From positions 6,636,001-6,700,000 of the forward strand of contig NC_079884.1 of assembly GCF_029227915.1 (NCBI RefSeq): a DNA stretch of 64,000 nucleotides, read 5' to 3'. The notes beneath the pieces are model-generated. The model saw only the letters and a program-made list of their open reading frames with translations. It made no database searches and was not told where the DNA came from. The position numbers and the translations under genes are program-made. This DNA is from Hydractinia symbiolongicarpus (Eukaryota > Cnidaria > Hydrozoa > Anthoathecata > Hydractiniidae). This document shows, one piece after another, positions 11,388 to 23,487 of the stretch; the first letter of the stretch is position 1, and every line of letters starts with the position of its first letter.

Positions 11388-12879
11388 CAGTCAATCGTTT
11401 CATTGTTAAAAGCGATGCAACCTAGTAATACCAGAATAATATCAAGAAATACATGTTGGTACGAATATGTGAACCAACTGTTGTAACTCAAACGGATTGA
11501 TACTTTTAGAAAGTCTATGAAATGTAGTTTTTGAAACTGTCGCTATTTCTTTAGCGCGCGTTAACGGCTAGGATTGGTCCCACAGTAAAGAATGACTTAT
11601 TTACCTAAACTTTTAAATAAAGCGCTGCCACAGCGCCCAGTGTAATCGCTGAGTTCCGGTAATCACGTCAAATTAGAAAAAATGTATTTCTTGGAGTCCA
11701 ATTGTCTCATTTGTCACATTTATCAGGTGACAGTCCAAAGTCAGTTCAATTAAGTCCCACAGTCAATCGTTTCATAGTTAAAAGCGATGCAACCAAGTAA
11801 TATGAGAAAAATATCGCTAAATACATGTTGGTACGAATATGTGACCCAACCGTTGTAACTCAAACGGACTGACACCGTTAGAAAGTCAATGAAATGTAGT
11901 TTTTGAAACTATCGCTATTTCTTCAGCGTGCGATAACGGATAGGATTGGTCCCACAGTAAAAAATGACTTATTTATCTAAATTTTTAAATGAAGCGCTAC
12001 CACAGCGCCCAGTGTAATTGCTGAGTTTCGGCAATCATGTCAAATTAACAAGAATGTTATTTCTTGGAGTCCAATTGTCTCATTTATCACATTTATCAGG
12101 TCACAGTCCATAATCAGTTCATATAAGTCCCACAGTCAATGGTTTCACTGTTAAAAGCCATACAACCAAGTAATATCAGAAAAAGTATCGCTAAATACAT
12201 GTTGGTACGAATATGTGACCCAACCGTTGTAACTCAAACGGATTGACACCGTAAGAAAGTCAATGAAATGTAGGTTTTGAAACTGTCGCTATTTTTTCAG
12301 CGTGCAATAACGGATAGGATTGGTCCCACAGTAAAGAACGACTCATTTATCTAACTTTTTAAACGAAGCGTTACCACAACGCCCAGTGTAATCGCTGATT
12401 TCCGGCAATCACGTCAAATTAAGAAGAATGTTTTTTCTTGGAGTCCATTTGCGTCATTTATCACATTGATCAGGTCACAGTGCAGAGTTAGTTCAATTAA
12501 GTCCCACAGTCAATCGTTTCACTGTTAAAAGCGATGCAACCTAGTAATATCAGATAAATATCGCTAAATACATGTTGGTACGAATATGTGACCCAACCGT
12601 TGAAACTCAAACGGACCGACACCGTTATAAAGACAATGAAATGTAGTTTTTGAAACTGTCGCTATTTCTTAAGCACGCGATAACGGCTAGGATTGGTCCC
12701 ACAGTAAAAAATGACTTTTTTATCTTAATTTTTAATTGAAACGCTACCGCAGCGCCCAGTGTACTCGCTGAGTTTCGGCAATCATGTCAAATTAACAAGA
12801 ATGTTATTTCTTGGAATCCAATTGTCTCATTTATCACATTTATCAGGTCAAAGTCCAAAATCAGTTCAATTAAGTCCCA
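11388..12879 (+). repeat. Mixed linker block, D-F-B-A
   Basis: Four monomers start at 11388 (D), 11760 (F), 12133 (B) and 12507 (A). They join the B-A-B-A-D-D block to the C-containing tetramer block. The unit at 12133 carries the same GCGTT/AACGC hairpin (12368-12382) and GAACGACTCATTT markers as the 6.2-kb HOR. Its relatives therefore extend beyond that HOR. No repeat of the whole four-unit order was seen nearby. Confidence 0.75.
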
Positions 12880-15800
12880 CAGTCAATCGTTTCACTGTTA
12901 AAAGTGATACAACCTAGTAATAACGGAAAGATATCAAGAAATACATGTTGGTAAGAATATGTGCCTCAACCGTTATAACTCAAACGGATTGATACTGTTG
13001 GAAAGTCACTGAAATGTACTTTTTGAAATTTTCTCTATTTCTTCAGCGCGGGATAACGGCTAGGATTGGTCCCACAGTAAGAAATGACTTATTTATCTAA
13101 ATTTTTAAATGAAGCGCTACCACAGGGCCCAGTGTAATTGCTGAGTTTCGGCAATCATTTCATATTAAGAAGAATGTTATTTCTTGGAGTCCAATTGTCT
13201 CACTTTCACATTTATAAGGTCACAGTCCATAATCAGTTCAATTAAGTCCCACAGTCAATGGTTTCACTGTTAAAAGCCATACAACCTAGTAATATCAGAA
13301 AAAGTATCGCTAAATACATGTTGGTACGAATATGTGACCCAACCGTTGTAACTCAAACGGATTGACACCGTAAGAAAGTCAATGAAATGTAGTTTTTGAA
13401 ACTATCCCTATTTCTTCAGCGTGCCATAACGGATAGGATTGGTCCCACAGTAAAGAACGACTCATTTGTCTAAATTTTTAAATGAAGCGCTACCACAACG
13501 CCCAGTGTAATCGCTGATTTCCGGCAATCACGTCAAATTAAGAAGACTGCTTTTTCTTTAAGTCCATTTATGTTATTTATCACATTGATCAGGTCACAGT
13601 CCAGAGTTAGTTCAATTAAGTCCCACAGTCAATCGTTTCACTGTTAAAAGCGATGCAACCTAGTAATATCAGATATTTATCGCTAAATACATGTTGGTAC
13701 GAATATGTGACCCAACCGTTGAAACTCAAACGAACCGACACCGTTAGAAAGTCATTGAAATGTAGTTTTTGAAACTGTCGCTATTTCTTAAGCACGCGAT
13801 AACAGCTAGGATTGGTCCCACAGTAAAAAATGACTTTTTTATCTTAATTTTTAATTGAAGCGCTACCACAGCGCCCAGTGTAATCGCTGAGTTTCGGCAA
13901 TCATTTCATATTAAGAAGAATGTTATTTCTTGGAGTCCAATTGTCTCACTTTCACATTTATAAGGTCACAGTCCATAATCAGTTAAATTAAGTCCCAGAG
14001 TCAATGGTTTCATTGTTAAAAGCCATACAACCTAGTAATATCAGATAAATATCGCTAAATACATGTTGGTACGAATATGTGACCCAACCGTTGAAACTCA
14101 AACGGACCGACACCGTTAGAAAGTCAATGAAATGTAGTTTTTGAAACTGTCGCTATTTCTTAAACACGCGATAACGGCTAGGATTAATCCCACAGTAAAA
14201 AATGACTTTTTTATCTTAATTTTTAATTGAAGCGCTACCACATCGCCCAGTGTAATCGCTGAGTTTCGGCAATCATTTCATATTAAGAAGAATGTTATTT
14301 CTTGGAGTCCAATTGTCTCACTTTCACATTTATAAGGTCACAGTCCATAATCAGTTCAATTAAGTCCCACAGTCAATCGTTTCACTGTTAAAAGCGATAC
14401 AACCTAGTAATAACGGAAAGATATCAAGAAATACATGTTGGTAAGAATATGTGCCTCAACCGTTGTAACTCAAACGGATTGATACTGTTGGAAAGTCACT
14501 GAAATGTACTTTTTGAAATTTTCTCTATTTCTTCAGCGCGGGATAACGGCTAGGATTGGTCCCACAGTAAGAAATGACTTATTTATCTAAATTTTTAAAT
14601 GAAGCGCTACCACAGGGCCCAGTGTAATTGCTGAGTTTCGGCAATCATTTCATATTAAGAAGAATGTTATTTCTTGGAGTCCAATTGTCTCACTTTCACA
14701 TTTATAAGGTCACAGTCCATAATCAGTTCAATTAAGTCCCACAGTCAATGGTTTCACTGTTAAAAGCCATACAACCTAGTAATATCAGAAAAAGTATCGC
14801 TAAATACATGTTTGTACGAATATGTGACCCAACCGTTGTAACTCAAACGGATTGACACCGTAAGAAAGTCAATGAAATGAAGGTTTTGAAACTGTCGCTA
14901 TTTCTTCAGCGTGCCATAACGGATAGGATTGGTCCCACAGTAAAGAACGACTCATTTGTCTAAATTTTTAAATGAAGCGTTACCACAACGCCCAGTGTAA
15001 TCGCTGATTTCCGGCAATCACGTCAAATTAAGAAGACTGCTTTTTCTTTGAGTCCATTTGTGTTATTTATCACATTGATCAGGTCACAGTCCAGAGTTAG
15101 TTCAATTAAGTCCCACAGTCAATCGTTTCACTGTTAAAAGCGATGCAACCTAGTAATATCAGATAAATATCGCTAAATACATGTTGGTACGAATATGTGA
15201 CCCAACCGTTGAAACTCAAACGAACCGACACCGTTAGAAAGTCATTGAAATGTAGTTTTTGAAACTGTCGCTATTTCTTAAGCACGCGATAACGGCTAGG
15301 ATTGGTCCCACAGTAAAAAATGACTTTTTTATCTTAATTTTTAATTGAAGCGCTACCACAGCGCCCAGTGTAATCGCTGAGTTTCGGCAATCATTTCATA
15401 TTAAGAAGAATGTTATTTCTTGGAGTCCAATTGTCTCACTTTCACATTTATAAGGTCACAGTCCATAATCAGTTAAATTAAGTCCCAGAGTCAATGGTTT
15501 CATTGTTAAAAGCCATACAACCTAGTAATATCAGATAAATATCGCTAAATACATGTTGGTACGAATATGTGACCCAACCGTTGAAACTCAACCGGACTGA
15601 CACCGTTAGAAAGTCAATGAAATGTAGTTCTTGAAACTGTCGCTATTTCTTAAGCACGCGATAACGGCTAGGATTAATCCCACAATAAAAAATATGACTT
15701 TTTTATCTTAATTCTTAAATGAAGCGCTACCAGAGAGCCCAGTGTAATCGCTGAGTTTCGGCAATCATTTCATATTAAGAAGAATGTTATTTCTTGGAGT

Positions 15801-17728
15801 CCAATTGTCTCACTTTCACATTTATAAGGTCACAGTCCATAATCAGTTCAATTAAGTCCCACAGTCAATGGTTTCACTGTTAAAAGCCATACAACCTAGT
15901 AATATGAGAAAAAGTATCGCTAAATACATGTTTGTACGAATATGTGACCCAACCGTTGTAACTCAAACGGATTGACACCGTAAGAAAGTCAATGAAATGA
16001 AGGTTTTGAAACTGTCGCTATTTCTTCAGCGTGCCATAACGGATAGGATTGGTCCCACAGTAAAGAACGACTCATTTGTCTAAATTTTTAAATGAAGCGC
16101 TACCACAACGCCCAGTGTAATCGCTGATTTCCGGCAATCACGTCAAATTAAGAAGACTGCTTTTTCTTTGAGTCCATTTGTGTTATTTATCACATTGATC
16201 AGGTCACAGTCCAGAGTTAGTTCAATTAAGTCCCACAGTCAATCGTTTCACTGTTAAAAGCGATGCAACCTAGTAATATCAGATAAATATCGCTAAATAC
16301 ATGTTGGTACGAATATGTGACCCAACCGTTGAAACTCAAACGAACCGACACCGTTAGAAAGTCATTGAAATGTAGTTTTTGAAACTGTCGCTATTTTTTA
16401 AGCACGCGATAACGGCTAGGATTGGTCCCACAGTAAAAAATGACTTTTTTATCTTAATTTTTAATTGAAGCGCTACCACAGCGCCCAGTGTAATCGCTGA
16501 GTTTCGGCAATCATTTCATATTAAGAAGAATGTTATTTCTTGGAGTCCAATTGTCTCACTTTCACATTTATAAGGTCACAGTCCATAATCAGTTAAATTA
16601 AGTCCCAGAGTCAATGGTTTCATTGTTAAAAGCCATACAACCTAGTAATATCAGATAAATATCGCTAAATACATGTTGGTACGAATATGTGACCCAACCG
16701 TTGAAATTCAACCGGACTGACACCGTTAGAAAGTCAATGAAATGTAGTTCTTGAAACTGTCGCTATTTCTTAAGCACGCCATAACGGCTAGGATTAATCC
16801 CACAATAAAAAATATGACTTTTTTATCTTAATTCTTAAATGAAGCGCTACCAGAGAGCCCAGTGTAATCGCTGAGTTTCGGCAATCATTTCATATTAAGA
16901 AGAATGTTATTTCTTGGAGTCCAATTGTCTCACTTTCACATTTATAAGGTCACAGTCCATAATCAGTTCAATTACGTCCCACAGTCAATGGTTTCACTGT
17001 TAAAAGTCATGCAACCTAGTAATATCAGAAAAAGTTTCATTAATTACATGTTGGTACGAATATGTGACACAACCGTTGTAACTAAAACGGATTGACACCG
17101 TAAGAAAGTCAATAAAATGTAGGTTTTGAAACTGTCGCTATTTCTTCAGCGTGCAATAACGGATAGGATTGGTCCCACAGTAAAAAATGACTTTTTTATC
17201 TTAAATTTTAATTGAAGCGCTACCACAGCGCCCAGTGTAATCGCTGAGTTTTGGGAATCATTTCATATTAAGAAGAATGTTATTTCTTGGAGTCCAATTG
17301 TCTCACTTTCACATTTATAATTTCACAGTCCATAATCAGTTCAATTAAGTCCAACAGTCAATGGTTTCAATGTTAAAAGCCATACAACCTAGTAATATCA
17401 GAAAAAGTATCGCTAAATACATGTTGGTACGAATATGTGACCCAACCGTTGTAACTCAAGCGGATTGACACCGTAAGAAAGTCAATGAAATGTAGGTTTT
17501 GAAACTGTCGCTCTTTCTTCAGCGTGCAATAACGGATAGGATTGGTCCCACAGTAAAGAACGACTCATTTATCTAACTTTTTAAATGAAGCGCTACCACA
17601 CCACCCAGTGTAATCGCTGATTTCCGGCAATCACGTCAAAGTAAGAAGAATGTTTTTTCTTGGAGTCCATTTGTGTCATTTATCACATTGATCAGGTCAC
17701 AGTCCAGAGTTAGTTCAATTAAGTCCCA
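12880..17728 (+). repeat. C-B-A-B' tetramers (1490 bp) decaying to B-A-B' trimers (1120 bp)
   Basis: Units start at 12880 (C), 13252 (B), 13626 (A), 13998 (B'), then 14370 (C), 14742 (B), 15116 (A), 15488 (B'), then 15862 (B), 16236 (A), 16608 (B'), then 16982 and 17355 (B-like). The private string AGAAGACTGCTTTTTCTTT occurs at 13541, 15031 and 16151, shifts of 1490 and 1120 bp. CAGAGAGCCC recurs at 15731, 16851 and 17972. B' is a chimera that has ATGG...CCATAC of type B followed by AGATAAATATCGC of type A. The C unit has dropped out of the later copies. Confidence 0.88.
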
Positions 17729-18061
17729 CAGTCAATCGTTTCACTGTTAAAAGCGATGCAATCTAGTAATATCAGATAAATATCGCTAAATACATGTTGG
17801 TACGAATATGTGACCCAACCGTTGAAACTCAACCGGACTGACACCGTTAGAAAGTCAATGAAATGTAGTTCTTGAAACTGTCGCTATTTCTTAAGCACGC
17901 GATAACGGCTAGGATTAATCCCACAATAAAAAATATGACTTTTTTATCTTAATTCTTAAATGAAGCGCTACCAGAGAGCCCAGTGTAATCGCTGAGTTTC
18001 GGCAATCATTTCATATTAAGAAGAATGTTATTTCTTGGAGTCCAATTGTCTCACTTTCACA

Positions 18062-18110
18062 TTTATAAGGTCACAGTCCATAAAACTCAAACGGATTAGT
18101 ACTGTTAGAA
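18062..18110 (+). other. Deletion junction in satellite (about 113 bp lost)
   Basis: The normal CAGTCCATAATCAG passes here directly into AAACTCAAACGGATT. The sequence between the tail of one monomer and the CCGTTGTAACTC motif of the next is missing. By landmark spacing about 113 bp are missing. The join lies at about 18082-18086 within a short A run shared by both sides. Confidence 0.8.
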
Positions 18111-18499
18111 AGTCAATGAAATGTAGTTTTCGAAACTGTCGCTATTTCCTCAGCGCGCGATAACGTCTAGGATTGGTCCCACAATAAAAAAATGACTTTT
18201 TTATCTTAATTCTTAAATGAAGCGCTACCACAGAGCCCAGTGTAATCGCTGAGTTTCGGAAATCATGTCAAATTAACAAGAATGTTATTTCTTGGAGTCC
18301 AATTGTCTCATTTATCACATTTATCAGGTCACAGGCCAAAGTTAGTTCAGTTAAGTCCCACAGTCAATCGTTTCATAGTTAAAAGCGATGCAACCTAATA
18401 ATATCAGAAAAATATCGCTAAATACATGTTGGTACGTATTTGTGACCAAACCGTTGTAACTGAAATGGACTGACACCGTTAGAAAGTCATGGAAATGTA

Positions 18500-18535
18500 G
18501 TTTTTGAAACTGTCATTGCCGTGTAATTGCCGAGT
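18500..18535 (+). other. Deletion junction in satellite (about 92 bp lost)
   Basis: GAAACTGTC is followed directly by ATTGCCGTGTAATTGCCGAG instead of GCTATTTC. The segment containing GCGCGCGATAACGG, GATTGGTCCCAC and the GCGCT hairpin is missing. Landmark spacing (281 bp) puts the loss at about 92 bp. Confidence 0.75.
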
Positions 18536-20503
18536 TCCGGCAATCACGTCAAATTAAGAAGAATGTTTTTTCTTGGAGTCCAATTGTCTCATTTTTCAGA
18601 TTTATCATGTCACAGTCCAAAGTAAGTTCAATTAAGTCCCACAGTCAATCGTTTCATTGTCAAAAGCGATGCAACCTAGTAATATCAAAAAATATCGCTA
18701 AATACATGTTGGTACGAATATGTGACCCAACCGTTGAAGCTCAAGAGGACTGCCACCGTTAGAAAGTCAATGAAATGTAGTTTTTGAAACTGTTGCTATT
18801 CCTTAAGCGCGCGATAACGGCTAGAATTGGTCCCACAGTAAAAAATGACTTTTTTTATCTTAATTTTTAATTGAAGCGCTACCACAGCGCCCAGTGTAAT
18901 CGCTGAGTTTCGGCAATCATGTCAAATTAACAAGAATGTTATTTCTTGGAGTCCAATTGTCTCATTTATCACATTTATCAGGTGAAAGTCCAAAATCAGT
19001 TCAATTAAGTCCCACAGTCAATCGTTTCACTGTTAAAAGCGATACAACCTAGTAATAACGGAAAGATATCACGAAACACATGTAGATAAGAATATGTGCC
19101 TCAACCGTTGTAACTCAAACATTTTGATACTGTTGGAAAGTCAATGAAATGTACTTTTTGAAATTGTCTCTATTTCTTCAGCGCCGGATAACGGCTAGGA
19201 TTGGTCCCACAGTAAGAAATGACTTATTTATCTAAATTTTTAAATGAAGCGCTACCACAGCGCCCAGTGTAACTGCTGAGTTTCGGCAATCATTTCATAT
19301 TAAGAAGAATGTTATTTCTTGGAGTCCAATTGTCTCACTTTCACATTTATAAGGTCACAGTCCATAATCAGTTCAATTAAGTCCCACATTCAAAGGTTTC
19401 ACTGTTAAATGCCATACAACCTAGTAATATCAGAAAAAGTATCGCTAAATACATGTTGGTACGAATATGTGACTCAACCGTTGTAACTCAAACGGATTGA
19501 CACTGTTAGAAAGACAATGAAATGTAGTTTTTGAAACTGTCGCTATTTCTTAAGCACGCGATAACGGCTAGGATTGGTCTCACAGTAAAAAATGACTTTT
19601 TTCTCTTAATTTTTAATTAAGCGCTACCACAGCGCCCAGTGTAATCGCTGAGTTTCGGCAATCATTTCATATTAAGAAGAATGTTATTTCTTGGAATCCA
19701 ATTGTCTCACTTTCACATTTATAAGGTCACAGTCCATAATCAGTTCAATTAAGTCCCACAGTTAATGGTTTCACTGTTAAAAGCCATACAACCAAGTAAT
19801 ATCAGAAAAAGTATCGCTAAATACATGTTGGTACGAATATGTGACCCAACCGTTGTAACTCAAGCGGATTGACACCGTAAGAAAGTCAATGAAATGTAGG
19901 TTTTGAAACTGTCGCTATTTCTTAAGCACGCGATAACGGCTAGGATTGTTCCCACAGTAAAAAATGACTTTTGCTCTTAATTTTTAATTAAGCGCTACCA
20001 CAGCGCTCAGTGTAATCGCTGAGTTTCGGCAATCATTTCATATTAAGAAGAATGTTATTTCTTGGAGTCCAATTGTCTCACTTTCACATTTATAAGGTCA
20101 CAGTCTATAATCAGTTCAATTAAGTCCCACAGTTAATGGTTTCACTGTTAAAAGCCATACAACCAAGTAATATCAGAAAAAGTACCGCTAAATACATGTT
20201 GGTACGAATATTTGACCCAACCGTTGTAACTCAAGCGGATTGACACCGTAAGAAAGTCAATGAAATGTAGGTTTTGAAACTGTCGCTCTTTCTTCAGCGT
20301 GCAATAACGGATAGGATTGGTCCCACAGTAAAGAACGACTCATTTATCTAACTTTTTAAATGAAGCGCTACCACAACACCCAGTGTAATCGCTGATTTCC
20401 GGCAATCACGTCAAAGTAAGAAGAATGTTTTTTCTTGGAGTCCATTTGTGCCATTTATCACATTGATCAGGTCACAGTCCAGAGTTAGTTCAATTAAGTC
20501 CCA

Positions 20504-23487
20504 CAGTCAATCGTTTCACTGTTAAAAGCGATGCAACCTAGTAATATCAGATAAATATCGCTAAATACATGTTGGTACGAATATGTGACCCAACCGTTGA
20601 AACTCAAACGGACCGACACCGTTAGAAAGTCAATGAAATGTAGTTTTTGAAACTGTCGCTACTTCTTAAGCACGCGATAACGGCTAGGATTGGTCCCACA
20701 GTAAAAAATGACTTTTTTGTCTTAATTTTTAATTGAAGCACTACCACAGCGCCCAGTGTAATCGCTGAGTTTCGGCAATCATTTCATATTAAGAAGAATG
20801 TTATTTCTTGGAGTCCATTTGTCTCACTTTCACATTTATAAGGTCACAGTCCATAATCAGTTCAATTAAGTCCCACTGTTAATGGTTTCACTGTTAAAAG
20901 CCATACAACCAAGTAATGTCAGAAAAAGTATCGCTAAATACATGTTGGTACGAATATGTGACCCAACCGTTGTAACTCAAGCGGATTGACACCGTAAAAA
21001 AGTCAATGAAATGTAGGTTTTGAAACTGTCGCTATTTCTTCAGCGTGCAATAACGGATAGGATTGGTCCCACAGTAAAGAACGACCCATTTATCTAACTT
21101 TTTAAATGAAGCGCTACCACAACGCCCAGTGTATTCGCTGATTTCCGGCAATCACGTCAAATTAAGAAGAATGTTTTTTCTTGGAGTCCATTTGTGTCAT
21201 TTATCACATTGATCAGGTCACAGTCCAGAGTTAGTTCAATTAAGTCCCACAGTCAATCGTTTCACTGTTAAAAGCGATGCAACCTAGTAATATCAGATAA
21301 ATATCGCTAAATACATGTTGGTACGATTATGTGACCCAACCGTTGAAACTCAAACGGACCGACACCGTTAGAAAGTCAATGAATTGTAGTTTTTGAAACT
21401 GTCGCTATTTCTTAAGCACGCGATAACGGCTAGGTTTGGTCCCACAGTAAAAAATGACTTTTTTGTCTTAATTTTTAATTGAAGCGCTACCACAGCGCCC
21501 AGTGTAATCGCTGAGTTTCGGCAATCATTTCATATTAAGAAGAATGTTATTTCTTGGAGTCCAATTGTCTCACTTTCACATTTATAAGGTCACAGTTTAT
21601 AATCAGTTCAATTAAGTCCCACTGTTAATGGTTTCACTGTTAAAAGCCATACAACCAAGTAATGTCAGAAAAAGTATCGCTAAATACATGTTGGTACGAA
21701 TATGTGACCCAACCGTTGTAACTCAAGCGGATTGACACCGTAAGAAAGTCAATGAAATGTAGGTTTTGAAACTGTCGCTATTTCTTCAGCGTGCAATAAC
21801 GGATAGGATTGGTCCCACAGTAAAGAACGACCCATTTATCTAACTTTTTAAATGAAGCGCTACCACAACGCCCAGTGTATTCGCTGATTTCCGGCAATCA
21901 CGTCAAATTAAGAAGAATGTTTTTTCTTGGAGTCCATTTCTGTCATTTATCACATTGATCAGGTCACAGTCCAGAGTTAGTTCAATTAAGTCCCACAGTC
22001 AATCGTTTCACTGTTAAAAGCGATGCAACCTAGTAATATCAGATAAATATCGCTAAATACATGTTGGTACGAATATGTGACCCAACCGTTGAAACTCAAA
22101 CGGACCGACACCGTTAGAAAGTCAATGAATTGTAGTTTTTGAAACTGTCGCTATTTCTTAAGCACGCGATAACGGCTAGGATTGGTCCCACAGTAAAAAA
22201 TGACTTTTTTGTCTTAATTTTTAATTGAAGCGCTACCACAGCGCCCAGAGTAATCGCTGAGTTTCGGCAATCATTTCATATTAAGAAGAATGTTATTTCT
22301 TGGAGTCCAATTGTCTCACTTTCACATTTATAAGGTCACAGTCCATAATCAGTTCAATTAAGTCCCACTGTTAATGGTTTCACTGTTAAAAGCCATACAA
22401 CCAAGTAATGTCAGAAAAAGTATCGCTAAATACATGTTGGTACGAATATGTGACCCAACCGTTGTAACTCAAGCGGATTGACACCGTAAGAAAGTCAATG
22501 AAATGTAGGTTTTGAAACTGTCGCTATTTCTTCAGCGTGCAATAACGGATAGGATTGGTCCCACAGTAAAGAACGACTCATTTATCTAACGTTTTAAATG
22601 AAGCGCTACCACAACACCCAGTGTAATCGCTGATTTCCGGCAATCACGTCAAAGTAAAAAGAATGTTTTTTCTTGGAGTCCATTTGTGTCATTTATCACA
22701 TTGATCAGGTCACAGTCCAGAGTTAGTTCAATTAAGTCCCACAGTCAATCGTTTCACTGTTAAAAGCGATGCAACCTAGTAATATCAGATAAATATCGCT
22801 AAATACATGTTGGTACGAATATGTGACCCAACCGTTGAAACTCAAACGGACCGACACCGTTAGAAAGTCAATGAAATGTAGTTTTTGAAACTGTCGCTAT
22901 TTCTTAAGCACGCGATAACGGCTAGGATTGGTCCCACAGGAAAAAATGACTTTTTTGTCTTAATTTTTAATTGAAGCGCTACCACAGCACCCAGTGTAAT
23001 CGCTGAGTTTCGGCAATCATTTCATATTAAGAAGAATGTTATTTCTTGGAGTCCAATTGTCTCACTTTCACATTTATAAAGTCACAGTCCATAATCAGTT
23101 CAATTAAGTCCCACTGTTAATGGTTTCACTGTTAAAAGCCATACAACCAAGTAATGTCAGAAAAAGTATCGCTAAATACATGTTGGTACGAATATGTGAC
23201 CCAACCGTTGTAACTCAAACGGATTGACACCGTAAGAAAGTCAATGAAATGTAGGTTTTGAAACTGTCGCTATTTCCTCAGCGTGCAAAAACGGATAGGA
23301 TTGGTCCCACAGTAAAGAACGACTCATTTATCTAAATTTTTAAATGAAGCGCTAACACAACGCCCAGTGTAATCGCTGATTTGCGGCAATCACGTCAAAT
23401 TAAGAAGAATGTTTTTTCTTGGAGTCCATTTGTGTCATTTATCACATTGATCAGGTCACAGTCCAGAGTTAGTTCAATTAAGTCCCA
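20504..23487 (+). repeat. Four near-identical A-B dimers, period 746 bp
   Basis: A monomers start at 20504, 21250, 21996 and 22742; B monomers start at 20876, 21621, 22367 and 23113. The private variant TCCCACTGTTAATGG (a loss at CACAGTCAAT) occurs at 20871, 21617, 22363 and 23109, exactly 746 bp apart. Only a few substitutions separate the copies, for example GAATTGTAG shared by the second and third dimers. This is among the most recently homogenised stretches in the window. The private marker continues at 24228, after one intervening C unit. Confidence 0.92.

Larger units (their letters stand above)
17729..20503 (+). repeat. Degenerate block with truncated monomers
   Basis: Units start at 17729 (A), 18361 (F), 18642 (F-like), 19015 (C), 19387, 19759 and 20130 (B). 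Two internal deletions break the period. Landmark spacing 17729-18361 is 632 bp where about 745 is expected, and 18361-18642 is 281 bp where 373 is expected. The region has more private substitutions than its neighbours, for example CAAGAGGACTGCC at about 18743 and ACATGTAGATAAG at about 19078. This fits a boundary between better homogenised blocks. Confidence 0.82.
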
